Shown: positions 1 through 7,070 of the stretch, in pieces
How the letters are laid out: each line of letters begins with the position of its first letter
Numbering within the stretch: the stretch's first letter is position 1
DNA from: Solirubrobacterales bacterium
GTDB taxonomy: Bacteria > Actinomycetota > Thermoleophilia > Solirubrobacterales > Solirubrobacteraceae
Direction of reading: 5' to 3'
DNA: 9,502 bases
NCBI GenBank assembly: GCA_013695395.1
Contig: JACDAP010000622.1
Span: 1-9,502 of the forward strand
Notes under the pieces: generated by a model
What the model was told of the DNA's origin: nothing
Database searches by the model: none
The model's input: the letters and a program-made list of their open reading frames with translations, nothing else
Position numbers and translations under genes: made by a program

Positions 1-4
1 TCAC

Positions 5-46
5 CCGACGACGCATCAATCCAACCAGGATTGATCGCGTCATCGG
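5..46. repeat. Imperfect 17-bp hairpin / palindrome upstream of pstP
   Basis: An uninterrupted 8-bp inverted repeat (ATCAATCC at 15-22, GGATTGAT at 28-35) encloses a 5-nt loop (AACCA, 23-27). The stem continues with GACGC (10-14) against GCGTC (37-41) after one bulged C (36). CCGA (5-8) then pairs with TCGG (43-46) across one mismatch. No T-run follows on either side, so it is not a classic intrinsic terminator. In high-GC bacteria such hairpins can still end transcription of the preceding gene. Alternatively, the AT-rich core could be a dimeric repressor operator for the operon starting at 111. The pairing is seen directly; the role is undecided. Confidence 0.5.
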
Positions 47-110
47 TCGACGCCCGGCACGGGCGATCCGGCCCGCTGCGGCCGCGCGGCTATCTCTCAA
101 CAGGCTCCTA

Positions 111-1379
111 GTGTTCCGCGTCGCCGAAGCCACCCACGCCTCCGATACCGGCCGTCATCGCAAGATGAACGAGGACCGCTGGTTCGCCCGCGCGCCCCTG
201 TTCGGGGTGGCCGACGGAATGGGTGGCGCGCCGGCGGGCGAGGTCGCCTCGCAGATCGCGATCGACGTCCTCGAGCCCGGGCTGCCCGAGGGCGCGGACC
301 CGGTCGAGGAGCGCCTGGCGGGCCTCATCATCGACGCCAACAGCCGGATCTACGACTCCTCGATGGGGGACGCGTCGAAGACCGGGATGGGCACGACGAT
401 GACGATCGCCTGGCTCGGTGAGCAGGAGCTCTCGATCGCCCACGTCGGCGACTCGCGGCTCTACTGCCTGCGCGGTGGTGCGCTCGAGCGGCTCACGCGG
501 GACCACTCGCTCGTCGAGGATCTCGTGCGCGAGGGGCGGATCACGCCGGAGGAGGCCGAGGACCACCCGCAGCGCTCGATCGTCACGCGCGCGCTCGGCG
601 CCGATGCCCACGTGCAGGCCGACCACTTCACCTGGCGCGTGCAGGATGGCGACGTCTACGTCATCTGCTCCGACGGCCTGACGGACATGATCCGGCCGGA
701 GGCACAGGTCGGAGCGATCATCGATGCCGCCAAGAGCCTGAAGATCGCCGCGAGGCAGCTTGTCGACGCCGCGAACGCGGCGGGTGGGCGCGACAACATC
801 ACCGTCGTCCTCTTCCGGGTCGAGGAGGTCGTGGGCGCCGCCCCGGCCGGCGTGGGGGAGGAGACGATGGTCGGCGGTGGGCTCACGGGCGCAGACGTCC
901 GCGCGGCGCTCGACGATGCCAAGCTCCCGGGGGAGACGCCGCCTCCGGGCGCGGTGACGTTCCGCCCGGGGTCCGGGCGTGCGGAGGCCTCGGCGCCGGC
1001 CGCCGAGCGACGACTCCCGCTCCCTGCGGCCGGTAAGAAGAAGAAGGACCGCACGCGCGCGGCGAGCATCGCCCGCACGTTCGGGTTCGTGGCCGTCTTC
1101 GGGCTCCCGCTGCTGCTCGGTGCCTTCATCGCCACGCAGAGCGTCTACTTCGTCGGGACCAACGACGAGGGCTTCGTGACGCTCTACCGCGGGCTGCCGT
1201 ACGACCTGCCGGCGGGGGTCGACCTGTACACGCCGAACTTCGTCTCCGGGGTCACCACCGCCGAGCTGCCGGTGAAGGTGCAGGAAACCGTCGCCTCGCA
1301 CGAGCTGCGCAGCCGCGACGACGGCGAGGACCTCGTGCGCCAGGTCGAGCGCGGCACGCTGGAGGGTCAGGGTCCGTGA
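111..1379 (+). CDS. pstP: PstP-type PP2C Ser/Thr protein phosphatase, membrane-anchored
   Basis: This 422-aa metal-dependent protein phosphatase probably removes phosphate from Ser/Thr kinases and their cell-wall substrates. The cytoplasmic PP2C domain covers residues 5-237. Its hallmarks are SDTG and MNED (D22), VADGMGG (D35, G36), GDSR (D114), CSDGLTD (D188) and GRDNIT (D228), the expected Mn/Mg-binding and catalytic residues. A Pro/Gly/Ala-rich linker (about 240-305) and a basic KKKKD stretch lead to one membrane helix (about 323-342). The roughly 80 residues that follow should be extracellular, the layout of mycobacterial PstP; the whole is shorter than the M. tuberculosis protein (about 514 aa). 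The GTG start fits the PP2C N-terminus and has a weak AGG (102-104) six bases upstream. The frame stays open to the window edge but offers no other ATG, GTG or TTG. The stop overlaps the next start by 4 bp. Confidence 0.95.
   Translation: MFRVAEATHASDTGRHRKMNEDRWFARAPLFGVADGMGGAPAGEVASQIAIDVLEPGLPEGADPVEERLAGLIIDANSRIYDSSMGDASKTGMGTTMTIAWLGEQELSIAHVGDSRLYCLRGGALERLTRDHSLVEDLVREGRITPEEAEDHPQRSIVTRALGADAHVQADHFTWRVQDGDVYVICSDGLTDMIRPEAQVGAIIDAAKSLKIAARQLVDAANAAGGRDNITVVLFRVEEVVGAAPAGVGEETMVGGGLTGADVRAALDDAKLPGETPPPGAVTFRPGSGRAEASAPAAERRLPLPAAGKKKKDRTRAASIARTFGFVAVFGLPLLLGAFIATQSVYFVGTNDEGFVTLYRGLPYDLPAGVDLYTPNFVSGVTTAELPVKVQETVASHELRSRDDGEDLVRQVERGTLEGQGP
1361..1366 (+). promoter_or_regulatory. 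Shine-Dalgarno of rodA/ftsW
   Basis: GGAGGG lies inside the end of the phosphatase gene, nine bases before the GTG at 1376. It is the best ribosome-binding site in the window and fixes the start of the SEDS gene at the GTGA overlap. Confidence 0.75.
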
Positions 1380-2689
1380 GCGCCCGCACACGCGAGCTGT
1401 TCGCGCTGATCCCGGCCGCCCTGCTGGTCACCGCGGGATTCCTGGCCGTATTCCTCTCGCAGGACGCGCTCTCCGGGGTCGGCGGGCAGAACGACCTCGG
1501 GGACCTCTCGCTGACCTACGGGGGGATCTTCCTCGGCCTCTGCGTGGTCGTGCACCTCGTGCTCCGCGCGCGGCTGGGGCAGGCCGATCCGTACCTCTTC
1601 CCGCTCGTGGCGGTGCTGGCCTGCTTCGGCCTCGTGATGATCTACCGGATCGACGACGAGCTCGCGCGGCAGCAGGCGCAGTGGTTCGTGATCGGGCTCG
1701 GCCTGTTCACCGCGACGATCGTCGGGCTGCGCGACTACCGGGTGCTCGAGCGCTACCGGTACCTCATCGCGATCAGCGGGATCCTGCTCCTGATCCTCCC
1801 GCGTGCGTTCGCTCCGGAGAACGGCGCGTACCTGTCGATCCGTCTGGGCTCGCTCTCGGTGCAGCCGGCGGAGTTCGCGAAGATCGCGATCGTCATCTTC
1901 CTCGCGAGCTACCTGCGCGACACGCGGCAGGTGCTCGTGCTCGGCGCGCGGCGGTTCCTGTTCATCACGCTGCCGCCGCTCAAGCACTTCGGGCCGGTGC
2001 TCGCGATCTGGGGCGCGGCGATGCTCCTGCTCTTCTTCATCCAGGACATCGGCTCCTCGATCATGTTCTACGGGGGGTTCCTGGCGATTCTCTACGTGGC
2101 GACGAACCGGCTCTCGTTCCCGGTGATCGGGCTGACCCTCTTCGGGGCGGGCTCCTGGCTGCTCTACCAGGTGCGCCCCACGATCGAGAACCGGGTGATG
2201 GCCTGGCGCGACCCGTTCGACCCCGACCTCTACGACAAGGTCGGCGGCAGCTACCAGCTGGCCAACTCGCTCTACGCCCAGGCCGACGGGGGCGTGCTCG
2301 GGCAGGGCTTCGGCCAGGCGCTCCTGGAGACGCCGGACGGCGCCGCGGTGCTGCCGGCGCCGCAGACCGACTTCGTCTACGCCGTGATCGTCAACGAGCT
2401 CGGCCTGGCCGGCGGGGTGGCGTTGCTGCTCGTCTACCTGCTCGTCGTCCAGCGCGGCTTCAAGATCGCCATGCTCGCGCGGGACTCGTTCTCCAAGCTC
2501 CTGGCCGCGGGGCTGACGAGCGTCTTCGCCCTCCAGGTCTTCGTGATCATCGGCGGGGTCACCAAGCTGATCCCGCTGACCGGCGTGACGCTTCCGTTCG
2601 TCTCCTACGGCGGCTCCTCGATCATGGCGAACTTCATCCTGCTGGCCCTGCTGCTGCTCGTCTCCGATCGCGCGCGGCGATCGGTATGA
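1376..2689 (+). CDS. rodA: RodA/FtsW/SpoVE (SEDS) peptidoglycan glycosyltransferase
   Basis: This 437-aa polytopic membrane protein has about ten or more hydrophobic segments. SEDS proteins polymerise glycan strands from lipid II in partnership with a class B PBP. Family signatures are SVQPAEFAK (161-169), FIQDIGSS (221-228), GGSYQLANSLYA (290-301), GVLGQGFG (306-313), PAPQTDFVYAVIVNELG (327-343) and PLTGVTLPFVSYGGSS (400-415). D287, six residues before the YQ of GGSYQ, is at the position of the catalytic Asp of RodA/FtsW by hand alignment. The GTG start has a strong Shine-Dalgarno and overlaps pstP by 4 bp, and the end overlaps the PBP start by 4 bp, so translational coupling is likely. Position in a pstP-SEDS-PBP-pknB operon favours the name rodA, but the sequence alone does not separate RodA from FtsW. 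Confidence 0.93.
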   Translation: MSARTRELFALIPAALLVTAGFLAVFLSQDALSGVGGQNDLGDLSLTYGGIFLGLCVVVHLVLRARLGQADPYLFPLVAVLACFGLVMIYRIDDELARQQAQWFVIGLGLFTATIVGLRDYRVLERYRYLIAISGILLLILPRAFAPENGAYLSIRLGSLSVQPAEFAKIAIVIFLASYLRDTRQVLVLGARRFLFITLPPLKHFGPVLAIWGAAMLLLFFIQDIGSSIMFYGGFLAILYVATNRLSFPVIGLTLFGAGSWLLYQVRPTIENRVMAWRDPFDPDLYDKVGGSYQLANSLYAQADGGVLGQGFGQALLETPDGAAVLPAPQTDFVYAVIVNELGLAGGVALLLVYLLVVQRGFKIAMLARDSFSKLLAAGLTSVFALQVFVIIGGVTKLIPLTGVTLPFVSYGGSSIMANFILLALLLLVSDRARRSV

Positions 2690-4131
2690 ATCAGCCCATC
2701 GCCCGCCTGTTCATGGTGACCATCGTGCTCTTCGGCGCGCTGGCCGTGATGACGTCCTGGTGGACGGTCGTCCGGGCCGACGAGCTGAACGCCGCCACGC
2801 AGAACACGCGCGAGGTCCTGCGGGGCCTGAAGGTGCGACGCGGGCTCATCCGCGACGCGGACGGCGGCGTCATCGCCCGCTCGGTGCGCGAGGAGAACGG
2901 CGTCTACTCGCGGCGCTATCCGCAGGGGGCGATCTTCGGCCACCCCGTCGGCTACTCGCGCGCCTCGGTCGGGCAGACCGAGCTCGAGCGCTTCCGCAAC
3001 GAGCCGCTCATCGGCAAGAAGGACTCGATCACCACGGTCTTCGACCAGCTCACCGGCAAGCAGGCCGACGGCCAGGACGTGATCACCCATCTCGACCCGG
3101 AGGCCCAGAAGCAGGCGATCGACGCGATCGCGCGGGCGGGCAAGAGCGGCTCGGTCGTGGCGATGGATCCGCAGACCGGCGCCGTTCAGGTCATGGCCTC
3201 GGTGCCGGGCTACGACCCGAACACGGTGGTCGACCAGAAGTCGTTCAGCGCCCTCGCCACCGACGAGGCCCGCAAGCCGCTGGTCAACCGAGCGCTCCAG
3301 TTCGGTGAGGCACCCGGCTCCACGATGAAGGTCGTCACCGCCGCCGCCGCGATCGACTCCGGCGAGTACGACCTCGATTCGCAGGTCGACGGGAAGAACA
3401 ACGCGGTCATCTCCGGCGTGCCGCTCAAGAACAACTTCAACGAGAGCTTCGGCTCGATCGACCTCGTCGGCGCCCTGGCCAAGTCGGTCAACACCGTCTT
3501 CGCCAGGGTCGCCGAGGATCTCGGCAAGGAGACGATGCGCAAGTACATGCGGCGTTTCGGCTTCGAGCAGAAGCCCCAGCTCGACTACCCCGAGGACGCG
3601 ATGAGCGCCTCGGGCGAGTACCGCAACGGAAAGCTGATCCCCGTCACGAGCCGCTTCGTGGACGTGGGGCGCATGGGCATCGGGCAGGACAAGCTGAGCG
3701 TGACGACGATGCAGATGGCGCAGGTCGCCGCGGCGATCGCCAACGAGGGCACGCTGATGAAGCCGCGGCTCACCGACCGCATCGTCGACCGGGACGGCCG
3801 CACCGCCGAGAAGATCGAGCCCGAGGTGCAGAGCAAGGTCGTCTCGAAGGAGTCGGCCGCCGCGGTGCGCACGATGATGGAGGCCGTCGTCGAGCGGGGG
3901 ACCTTGACCGCGGCGCAGATCCCCGGCGTGCAGGTGGCGGGCAAGACGGGCACGGCGGAGACGCAGCTCGGCGACACCATCAACGACGTGTGGTTCATCG
4001 CCTTTGCACCGAGCCGAGACCCGCGCGTGGCGATCGCCGTGAACGTGCAGGACGTGCCGGGCTTCGGCGGGGAGATCGCCGCACCGATAGCCAAGGACGT
4101 CATGACGACGCTGTTACGGAAGGGCAACTAG
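2686..4131 (+). CDS. pbpA: Class B penicillin-binding protein (PbpA-type transpeptidase)
   Basis: This 481-aa D,D-transpeptidase is membrane-anchored and acts outside the cytoplasm, cross-linking stem peptides. One N-terminal helix (about 8-24) serves as anchor. A dimerisation/linker region (about 30-150) contains RRGLIRDADG (51-60), typical of class B PBPs. The transpeptidase domain follows from about 155, with all three active-site motifs: STMK (nucleophile S212, K215), SVN (267-269) and KTGTAE (420-425). The length matches the compact actinobacterial PbpA (about 490 aa). The ATG start overlaps the rodA stop as ATGA and has no clear Shine-Dalgarno, so it is probably read by coupling to rodA, consistent with a SEDS-PBP pair made in fixed ratio. 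The stop codon directly abuts the ATG of pknB. It is the likely beta-lactam target in this operon, by family knowledge. Confidence 0.95.
   Translation: MNQPIARLFMVTIVLFGALAVMTSWWTVVRADELNAATQNTREVLRGLKVRRGLIRDADGGVIARSVREENGVYSRRYPQGAIFGHPVGYSRASVGQTELERFRNEPLIGKKDSITTVFDQLTGKQADGQDVITHLDPEAQKQAIDAIARAGKSGSVVAMDPQTGAVQVMASVPGYDPNTVVDQKSFSALATDEARKPLVNRALQFGEAPGSTMKVVTAAAAIDSGEYDLDSQVDGKNNAVISGVPLKNNFNESFGSIDLVGALAKSVNTVFARVAEDLGKETMRKYMRRFGFEQKPQLDYPEDAMSASGEYRNGKLIPVTSRFVDVGRMGIGQDKLSVTTMQMAQVAAAIANEGTLMKPRLTDRIVDRDGRTAEKIEPEVQSKVVSKESAAAVRTMMEAVVERGTLTAAQIPGVQVAGKTGTAETQLGDTINDVWFIAFAPSRDPRVAIAVNVQDVPGFGGEIAAPIAKDVMTTLLRKGN
4118..4124 (+). promoter_or_regulatory. Shine-Dalgarno of pknB
   Basis: GGAAGGG lies in the last codons of pbpA, seven bases before the ATG at 4132. 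It supports that start, in which the pbpA stop TAG is followed at once by ATG. Confidence 0.7.
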
Positions 4132-6096
4132 ATGGACAACCACAGGTTGGAAGACGGGACGATCGTCGACGGGCGGTACCGCATCGGGCGGAGGATCGGC
4201 GCCGGCGGCATGGCGGAGGTCTACGTCGCCGAGGATCTGCAGCTCGGGCGCAAGATTGCGCTCAAGATCCTCTACGGGCGCTTCGCCGAGGACGAGGAGT
4301 TCGTCGAGCGCTTCCGCCGCGAGGCCTCGGCGGCCGCCGGGCTCCAGCACCAGAACGTGGTCTCCATCTACGACCGCGGCGAGCTCGACGAGACCGCCTA
4401 CATCGCCATGGAGTACGTCGACGGGCGCACCCTGAAGGCGATCGTCACCGAGGAGGGCACGCTCGATCCCAAGCGGGCCATCGAGCTGATCGTGCAGGTG
4501 CTCCGGGCCGCCCGCTTCGCCCACAAGCGTGGCGTGATCCACCGGGACTTCAAGCCGCAGAACGTCATCGTCGACGCCGAGGATCGCGCCAAGGTGGCCG
4601 ACTTCGGGATCGCCCGCGCGGGCGCCTCGGACATGACCCAGACCGGGTCGATCATGGGCACGGCCCAGTACCTCTCGCCCGAGCAGGCCCAGGGCCTGCC
4701 GGTCTCCGCCCAGTCGGACCTCTACTCGATCGGGATCATGCTCTTCGAGCTGCTCACCGGTCGCGTCCCCTTCGAGGGCGATTCCGCGGTCTCGATCGCG
4801 CTCAAGCAGGTCTCGGAGACCCCGCCGCGCCCCGCGGTGCTCAACCCGGCCGTGACGCCGGAGCTCGAGCAGGTGATCATGCGGGCGCTCGAGAAGGAGC
4901 CCGCCCGCCGCTTCGGCGACGCCGACGAGTTCGCGGCGGCACTGGAGCACGCCGCGGCGTCGCTGGACTCAGGGACGACGAGCGTGGTGCCTCAGGTGCC
5001 GGTCGCTCCGGTCACGGGCAGCTACGGGCCGGTCACGGGCGCCTACGGTCCGGTCTCCGAGTCCTACGCCTACCCGCCCCAGCCGCTCGCGCCGGTGATC
5101 GAGGAGGACGGCGGCCGGCGCTGGTGGATCCCCCTGCTCGTCGGGCTGCTCGTGGCCGCCGCCGTGGTCGGCGGGCTGCTGCTGGCCGGCGGCAAGCAGG
5201 TGACCGTCCCCGCCGTGACCGGTGTCCAGCAGGCGGAGGCCGAGGCGGCGCTCCGCAACCAGGGCTTCGACACCGACTCGATCCAGCGGGCGGACCCGCA
5301 GGCGGCCGGGACCGTGATCGGACAGGACCCACGCGGAAACTCCCAGGCCGACGAGGGCTCCACCGTCACGCTGACCATCTCCAGCGGCCCCGGGCAGGAG
5401 ACCGTGCCCGCCGACCTCGTGGGGCTCGGCCGCAGAGCGGCCCGCAAGAAGGTGACCGAGGCCGGCTTCCGGGCGCAGGAGACCGAGCGCGCAAGCGCGG
5501 ACGTTCCGAAGGGTCGGGTGATCGAGACCTCGCCCGACGGCGGCCAGCGGCTCGACAAGGGAGAGGTCGTGACGCTCATCATCTCGACCGGGCCCGAGGA
5601 CGCCAAGGTCCCGGACGTGCTGCGCCAGTCACGCGAGGAGGCGACCTCGAACCTCCGGGACGCAGGCTTCGACGTGACGGTCAAGACGACCGAACGCGAC
5701 GACGTCGACCCCGGCACGGTGGTCAGGCAGGACCCGGCGGGCGGACAGGAGCGCGCGCAGGGCACCACCGTGACGATCACCGTCGCGGAGGAGAGCAAGC
5801 AGGTGGATGTGCCCGACGTGACCGGTCGCTCGCAGGCCGACGCGACCCGCACGCTCTCCGGGGCGGGCTTCCAGGTCAGCCCGCAGACGCGCGATACGAC
5901 CGTCTCGAGCGAGGACGGTCAGGTGCTCAGCCAGTCCCCGGCCAGCGGACAGGCTGACCGGGGTGCGACGGTCACGATCACCGTCGGGCGGCTGCAGGAG
6001 ACCCGGACCCAGCCGGACACGGGTGGCGGCGGTAGCGGGAGCGGGAGCGGGAGCGGTGGCAGCGGCTCGGGGACGACCGGGACGACCGGCCCGTGA
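4132..6096 (+). CDS. pknB: PknB-type transmembrane Ser/Thr kinase with four PASTA domains
   Basis: This 654-aa receptor kinase has a cytoplasmic kinase domain at about 15-275. It shows the glycine loop GAGGMAEV (23-30), ATP lysine K45, helix-C E64, HRDFKPQN (D139, K141, N144), DFG (157-159) and GTAQYLSPEQ (176-185). T169 and T171 in the activation loop fit the autophosphorylated TQT of M. tuberculosis PknB. A Pro/Gly/Tyr juxtamembrane segment contains three heptads (293-313). One membrane helix (about 331-353) precedes four extracellular PASTA domains (about 355-419, 424-487, 491-552, 557-619), each with a VP start and a VTxxI-type last strand. PASTA domains are known to bind muropeptides or lipid II, so this is the probable wall sensor. 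A Gly/Ser/Thr tail of about 25 residues ends the protein. The stop overlaps ddl by 4 bp. No pknA homologue accompanies it here. Confidence 0.96.
   Translation: MDNHRLEDGTIVDGRYRIGRRIGAGGMAEVYVAEDLQLGRKIALKILYGRFAEDEEFVERFRREASAAAGLQHQNVVSIYDRGELDETAYIAMEYVDGRTLKAIVTEEGTLDPKRAIELIVQVLRAARFAHKRGVIHRDFKPQNVIVDAEDRAKVADFGIARAGASDMTQTGSIMGTAQYLSPEQAQGLPVSAQSDLYSIGIMLFELLTGRVPFEGDSAVSIALKQVSETPPRPAVLNPAVTPELEQVIMRALEKEPARRFGDADEFAAALEHAAASLDSGTTSVVPQVPVAPVTGSYGPVTGAYGPVSESYAYPPQPLAPVIEEDGGRRWWIPLLVGLLVAAAVVGGLLLAGGKQVTVPAVTGVQQAEAEAALRNQGFDTDSIQRADPQAAGTVIGQDPRGNSQADEGSTVTLTISSGPGQETVPADLVGLGRRAARKKVTEAGFRAQETERASADVPKGRVIETSPDGGQRLDKGEVVTLIISTGPEDAKVPDVLRQSREEATSNLRDAGFDVTVKTTERDDVDPGTVVRQDPAGGQERAQGTTVTITVAEESKQVDVPDVTGRSQADATRTLSGAGFQVSPQTRDTTVSSEDGQVLSQSPASGQADRGATVTITVGRLQETRTQPDTGGGGSGSGSGSGGSGSGTTGTTGP
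5008..5070 (+). repeat. 21-bp tandem repeat coding PknB juxtamembrane heptads
   Basis: There are three in-frame copies of a 21-bp unit: 5008-5028, 5029-5049 and the more diverged 5050-5070. They encode PVTGSYG, PVTGAYG and PVSESYA. Copies one and two differ at only a few bases, suggesting recent duplication. The repeat lies between kinase domain and membrane helix, where it would act as a flexible spacer that could vary in length between strains. Confidence 0.75.
6031..6087 (+). repeat. Short tandem repeats coding the Gly/Ser/Thr tail of PknB
   Basis: A hexamer runs 6031-6054: GGTAGC followed by three exact GGGAGC copies. After a short interval, GGGACGACC occurs twice in tandem (6070-6087). 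Both periods are multiples of three, so copy-number change would keep the frame. They encode a low-complexity tail beyond the last PASTA domain, a few codons before the overlap with ddl. Confidence 0.8.
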
Positions 6097-7064
6097 GGGT
6101 CGCGGTGCTCGGGGGCGGTCGCTCCTCCGAGCACGATGTCTCGCTCGCCTCGGCCGCCGCTGTACGCGCGGGCCTCGCGGCGGCGGGCCACGAGGTCGTG
6201 GAGGTGGTGCTCGCCCGCGACGGGACCTGGAGCAGCGCGGGGAAGGAGCTCACGCTGCGCCCCGGCCGCGGCCTGCTCGGCTGCGATGTCGCCTTCCCCG
6301 TGCTGCACGGGCCCTACGGCGAGGACGGGACGGTGCAGGGGCTGCTCGAGCTGCTCGGCATCCCCTACGTCGGGTCGGGAGTCCTCGCCAGCGCGGCCTG
6401 CATGGACAAGGTCGTCTTCAAGGACCTCATGGCGCAGGTCGGCATGGCCCAGGTCGACTACCGGCTCGCGCTCGCCGGCCAGCCGGTCCCGGACGTCGGT
6501 GGTCTCGGCCTCCCCCTCTGGGTCAAGCCGGCGCGGCTCGGCTCCTCGGTCGGGATCGTGAAGGTCCGCGCGCTCGACGAGCTCGAGGCGGCGCTGGCAG
6601 AGGCCTTCGCCCACGATCCGCGCGTGATCATCGAGGCGAGCGCCCCGGAGGGCGCCCTCGAGGTGGAGTGCTCGGTCCTCGGGCCGACCGAAGCGCCACG
6701 GGTCAGCGGGCCGGGGGAGATCTGCATCACGGGCGAGTGGTACGACTACGCGGCGAAGTACACGCCGGGCGCGATGGAGCTCCAGGTGCCCGCGCGCATC
6801 AGCGAGGCCGCCGCGGCTGAGATGGCCGGCCTGGCCGCGCGCGCGTTCACCGCCGCCGGCTGCTCGGGGCTGGCCCGGGCCGACTTCTTCGTGGCGGGGG
6901 AGACCGTGCTGCTCAACGAGCTCAACACCATGCCCGGGCAGACCGACACGAGCGTCTACGGCGTCCTCTGGGGCCACGCGGGCCTCGAGTACCCGGCGCT
7001 CATGGACGAGCTCTGCCTCCTCGCGCTCGGCCGCGCCGAGGCCGAACGCGCACACCGCTTCTGA
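6093..7064 (+). CDS. ddl: D-alanine--D-alanine ligase
   Basis: This 323-aa cytoplasmic ATP-grasp enzyme joins two D-Ala for the peptidoglycan stem peptide. Visible motifs are GGGRSSEHDVS (7-17, substrate Glu E13), PVLHGPYGEDGTVQGLLE (69-86), PYVGSG (91-96), VKPARLGSSVGI (144-155, K145 and S151), WYDYAAKY (216-223) with omega-loop Y217, LARADFF (260-266, R262) and LNELNTMPG (274-282, metal ligands E276 and N278). Y217 matches Y216 of E. coli DdlB and argues for D-Ala-D-Ala rather than D-Ala-D-lactate. The usual GRE before the second strand reads ALE (188-190), with the Glu kept. The length is in the normal range. The GTG start overlaps the pknB stop by 4 bp with no good Shine-Dalgarno, so it is probably coupled to pknB. 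A convergent gene begins 6 nt downstream. Confidence 0.94.
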   Translation: MRVAVLGGGRSSEHDVSLASAAAVRAGLAAAGHEVVEVVLARDGTWSSAGKELTLRPGRGLLGCDVAFPVLHGPYGEDGTVQGLLELLGIPYVGSGVLASAACMDKVVFKDLMAQVGMAQVDYRLALAGQPVPDVGGLGLPLWVKPARLGSSVGIVKVRALDELEAALAEAFAHDPRVIIEASAPEGALEVECSVLGPTEAPRVSGPGEICITGEWYDYAAKYTPGAMELQVPARISEAAAAEMAGLAARAFTAAGCSGLARADFFVAGETVLLNELNTMPGQTDTSVYGVLWGHAGLEYPALMDELCLLALGRAEAERAHRF

Positions 7065-7070
7065 GTGCCG

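Noticed and set aside
66..96. Possible sigma-70 type promoter with TATCTC at 91-96
   Set aside because: There is no TTGACA-like box at the right distance, the -10 match is poor, and it would leave a very short leader before the GTG at 111.
1..111. Frame 1 is open from the window edge to a TAG at 109-111 and could be the end of an upstream gene
   Set aside because: Third-position GC is clearly lower than in the real genes, the stretch contains a strong hairpin, and the peptide shows no recognisable end of an FHA protein or other expected neighbour. It cannot be excluded without upstream sequence.
108..1391. Long open frame on the - strand across the phosphatase gene
   Set aside because: It is antisense to a gene with full PP2C motifs. 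Its Arg/Glu/Asp/His-rich composition is the usual mirror of high-GC codon bias and has no recognisable domain.
1681..2685. Open + frame running through rodA into pbpA, which would make an 816-aa protein
   Set aside because: The first 335 residues are an Arg/Ala/Pro-rich shadow of rodA. PbpA homology starts exactly at the ATG at 2686, which carries the membrane anchor.
3990..5957. 655-aa open + frame across pknB
   Set aside because: It overlaps the kinase in another frame, is Arg/Gly-rich, lacks domains and cannot coexist with the intact PknB reading frame.
6031..6087. CRISPR-like or mobile-element repeats
   Set aside because: The repeats are short, in frame and without spacers; they code for the low-complexity tail of PknB. 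No transposase or terminal inverted repeats occur in the window.
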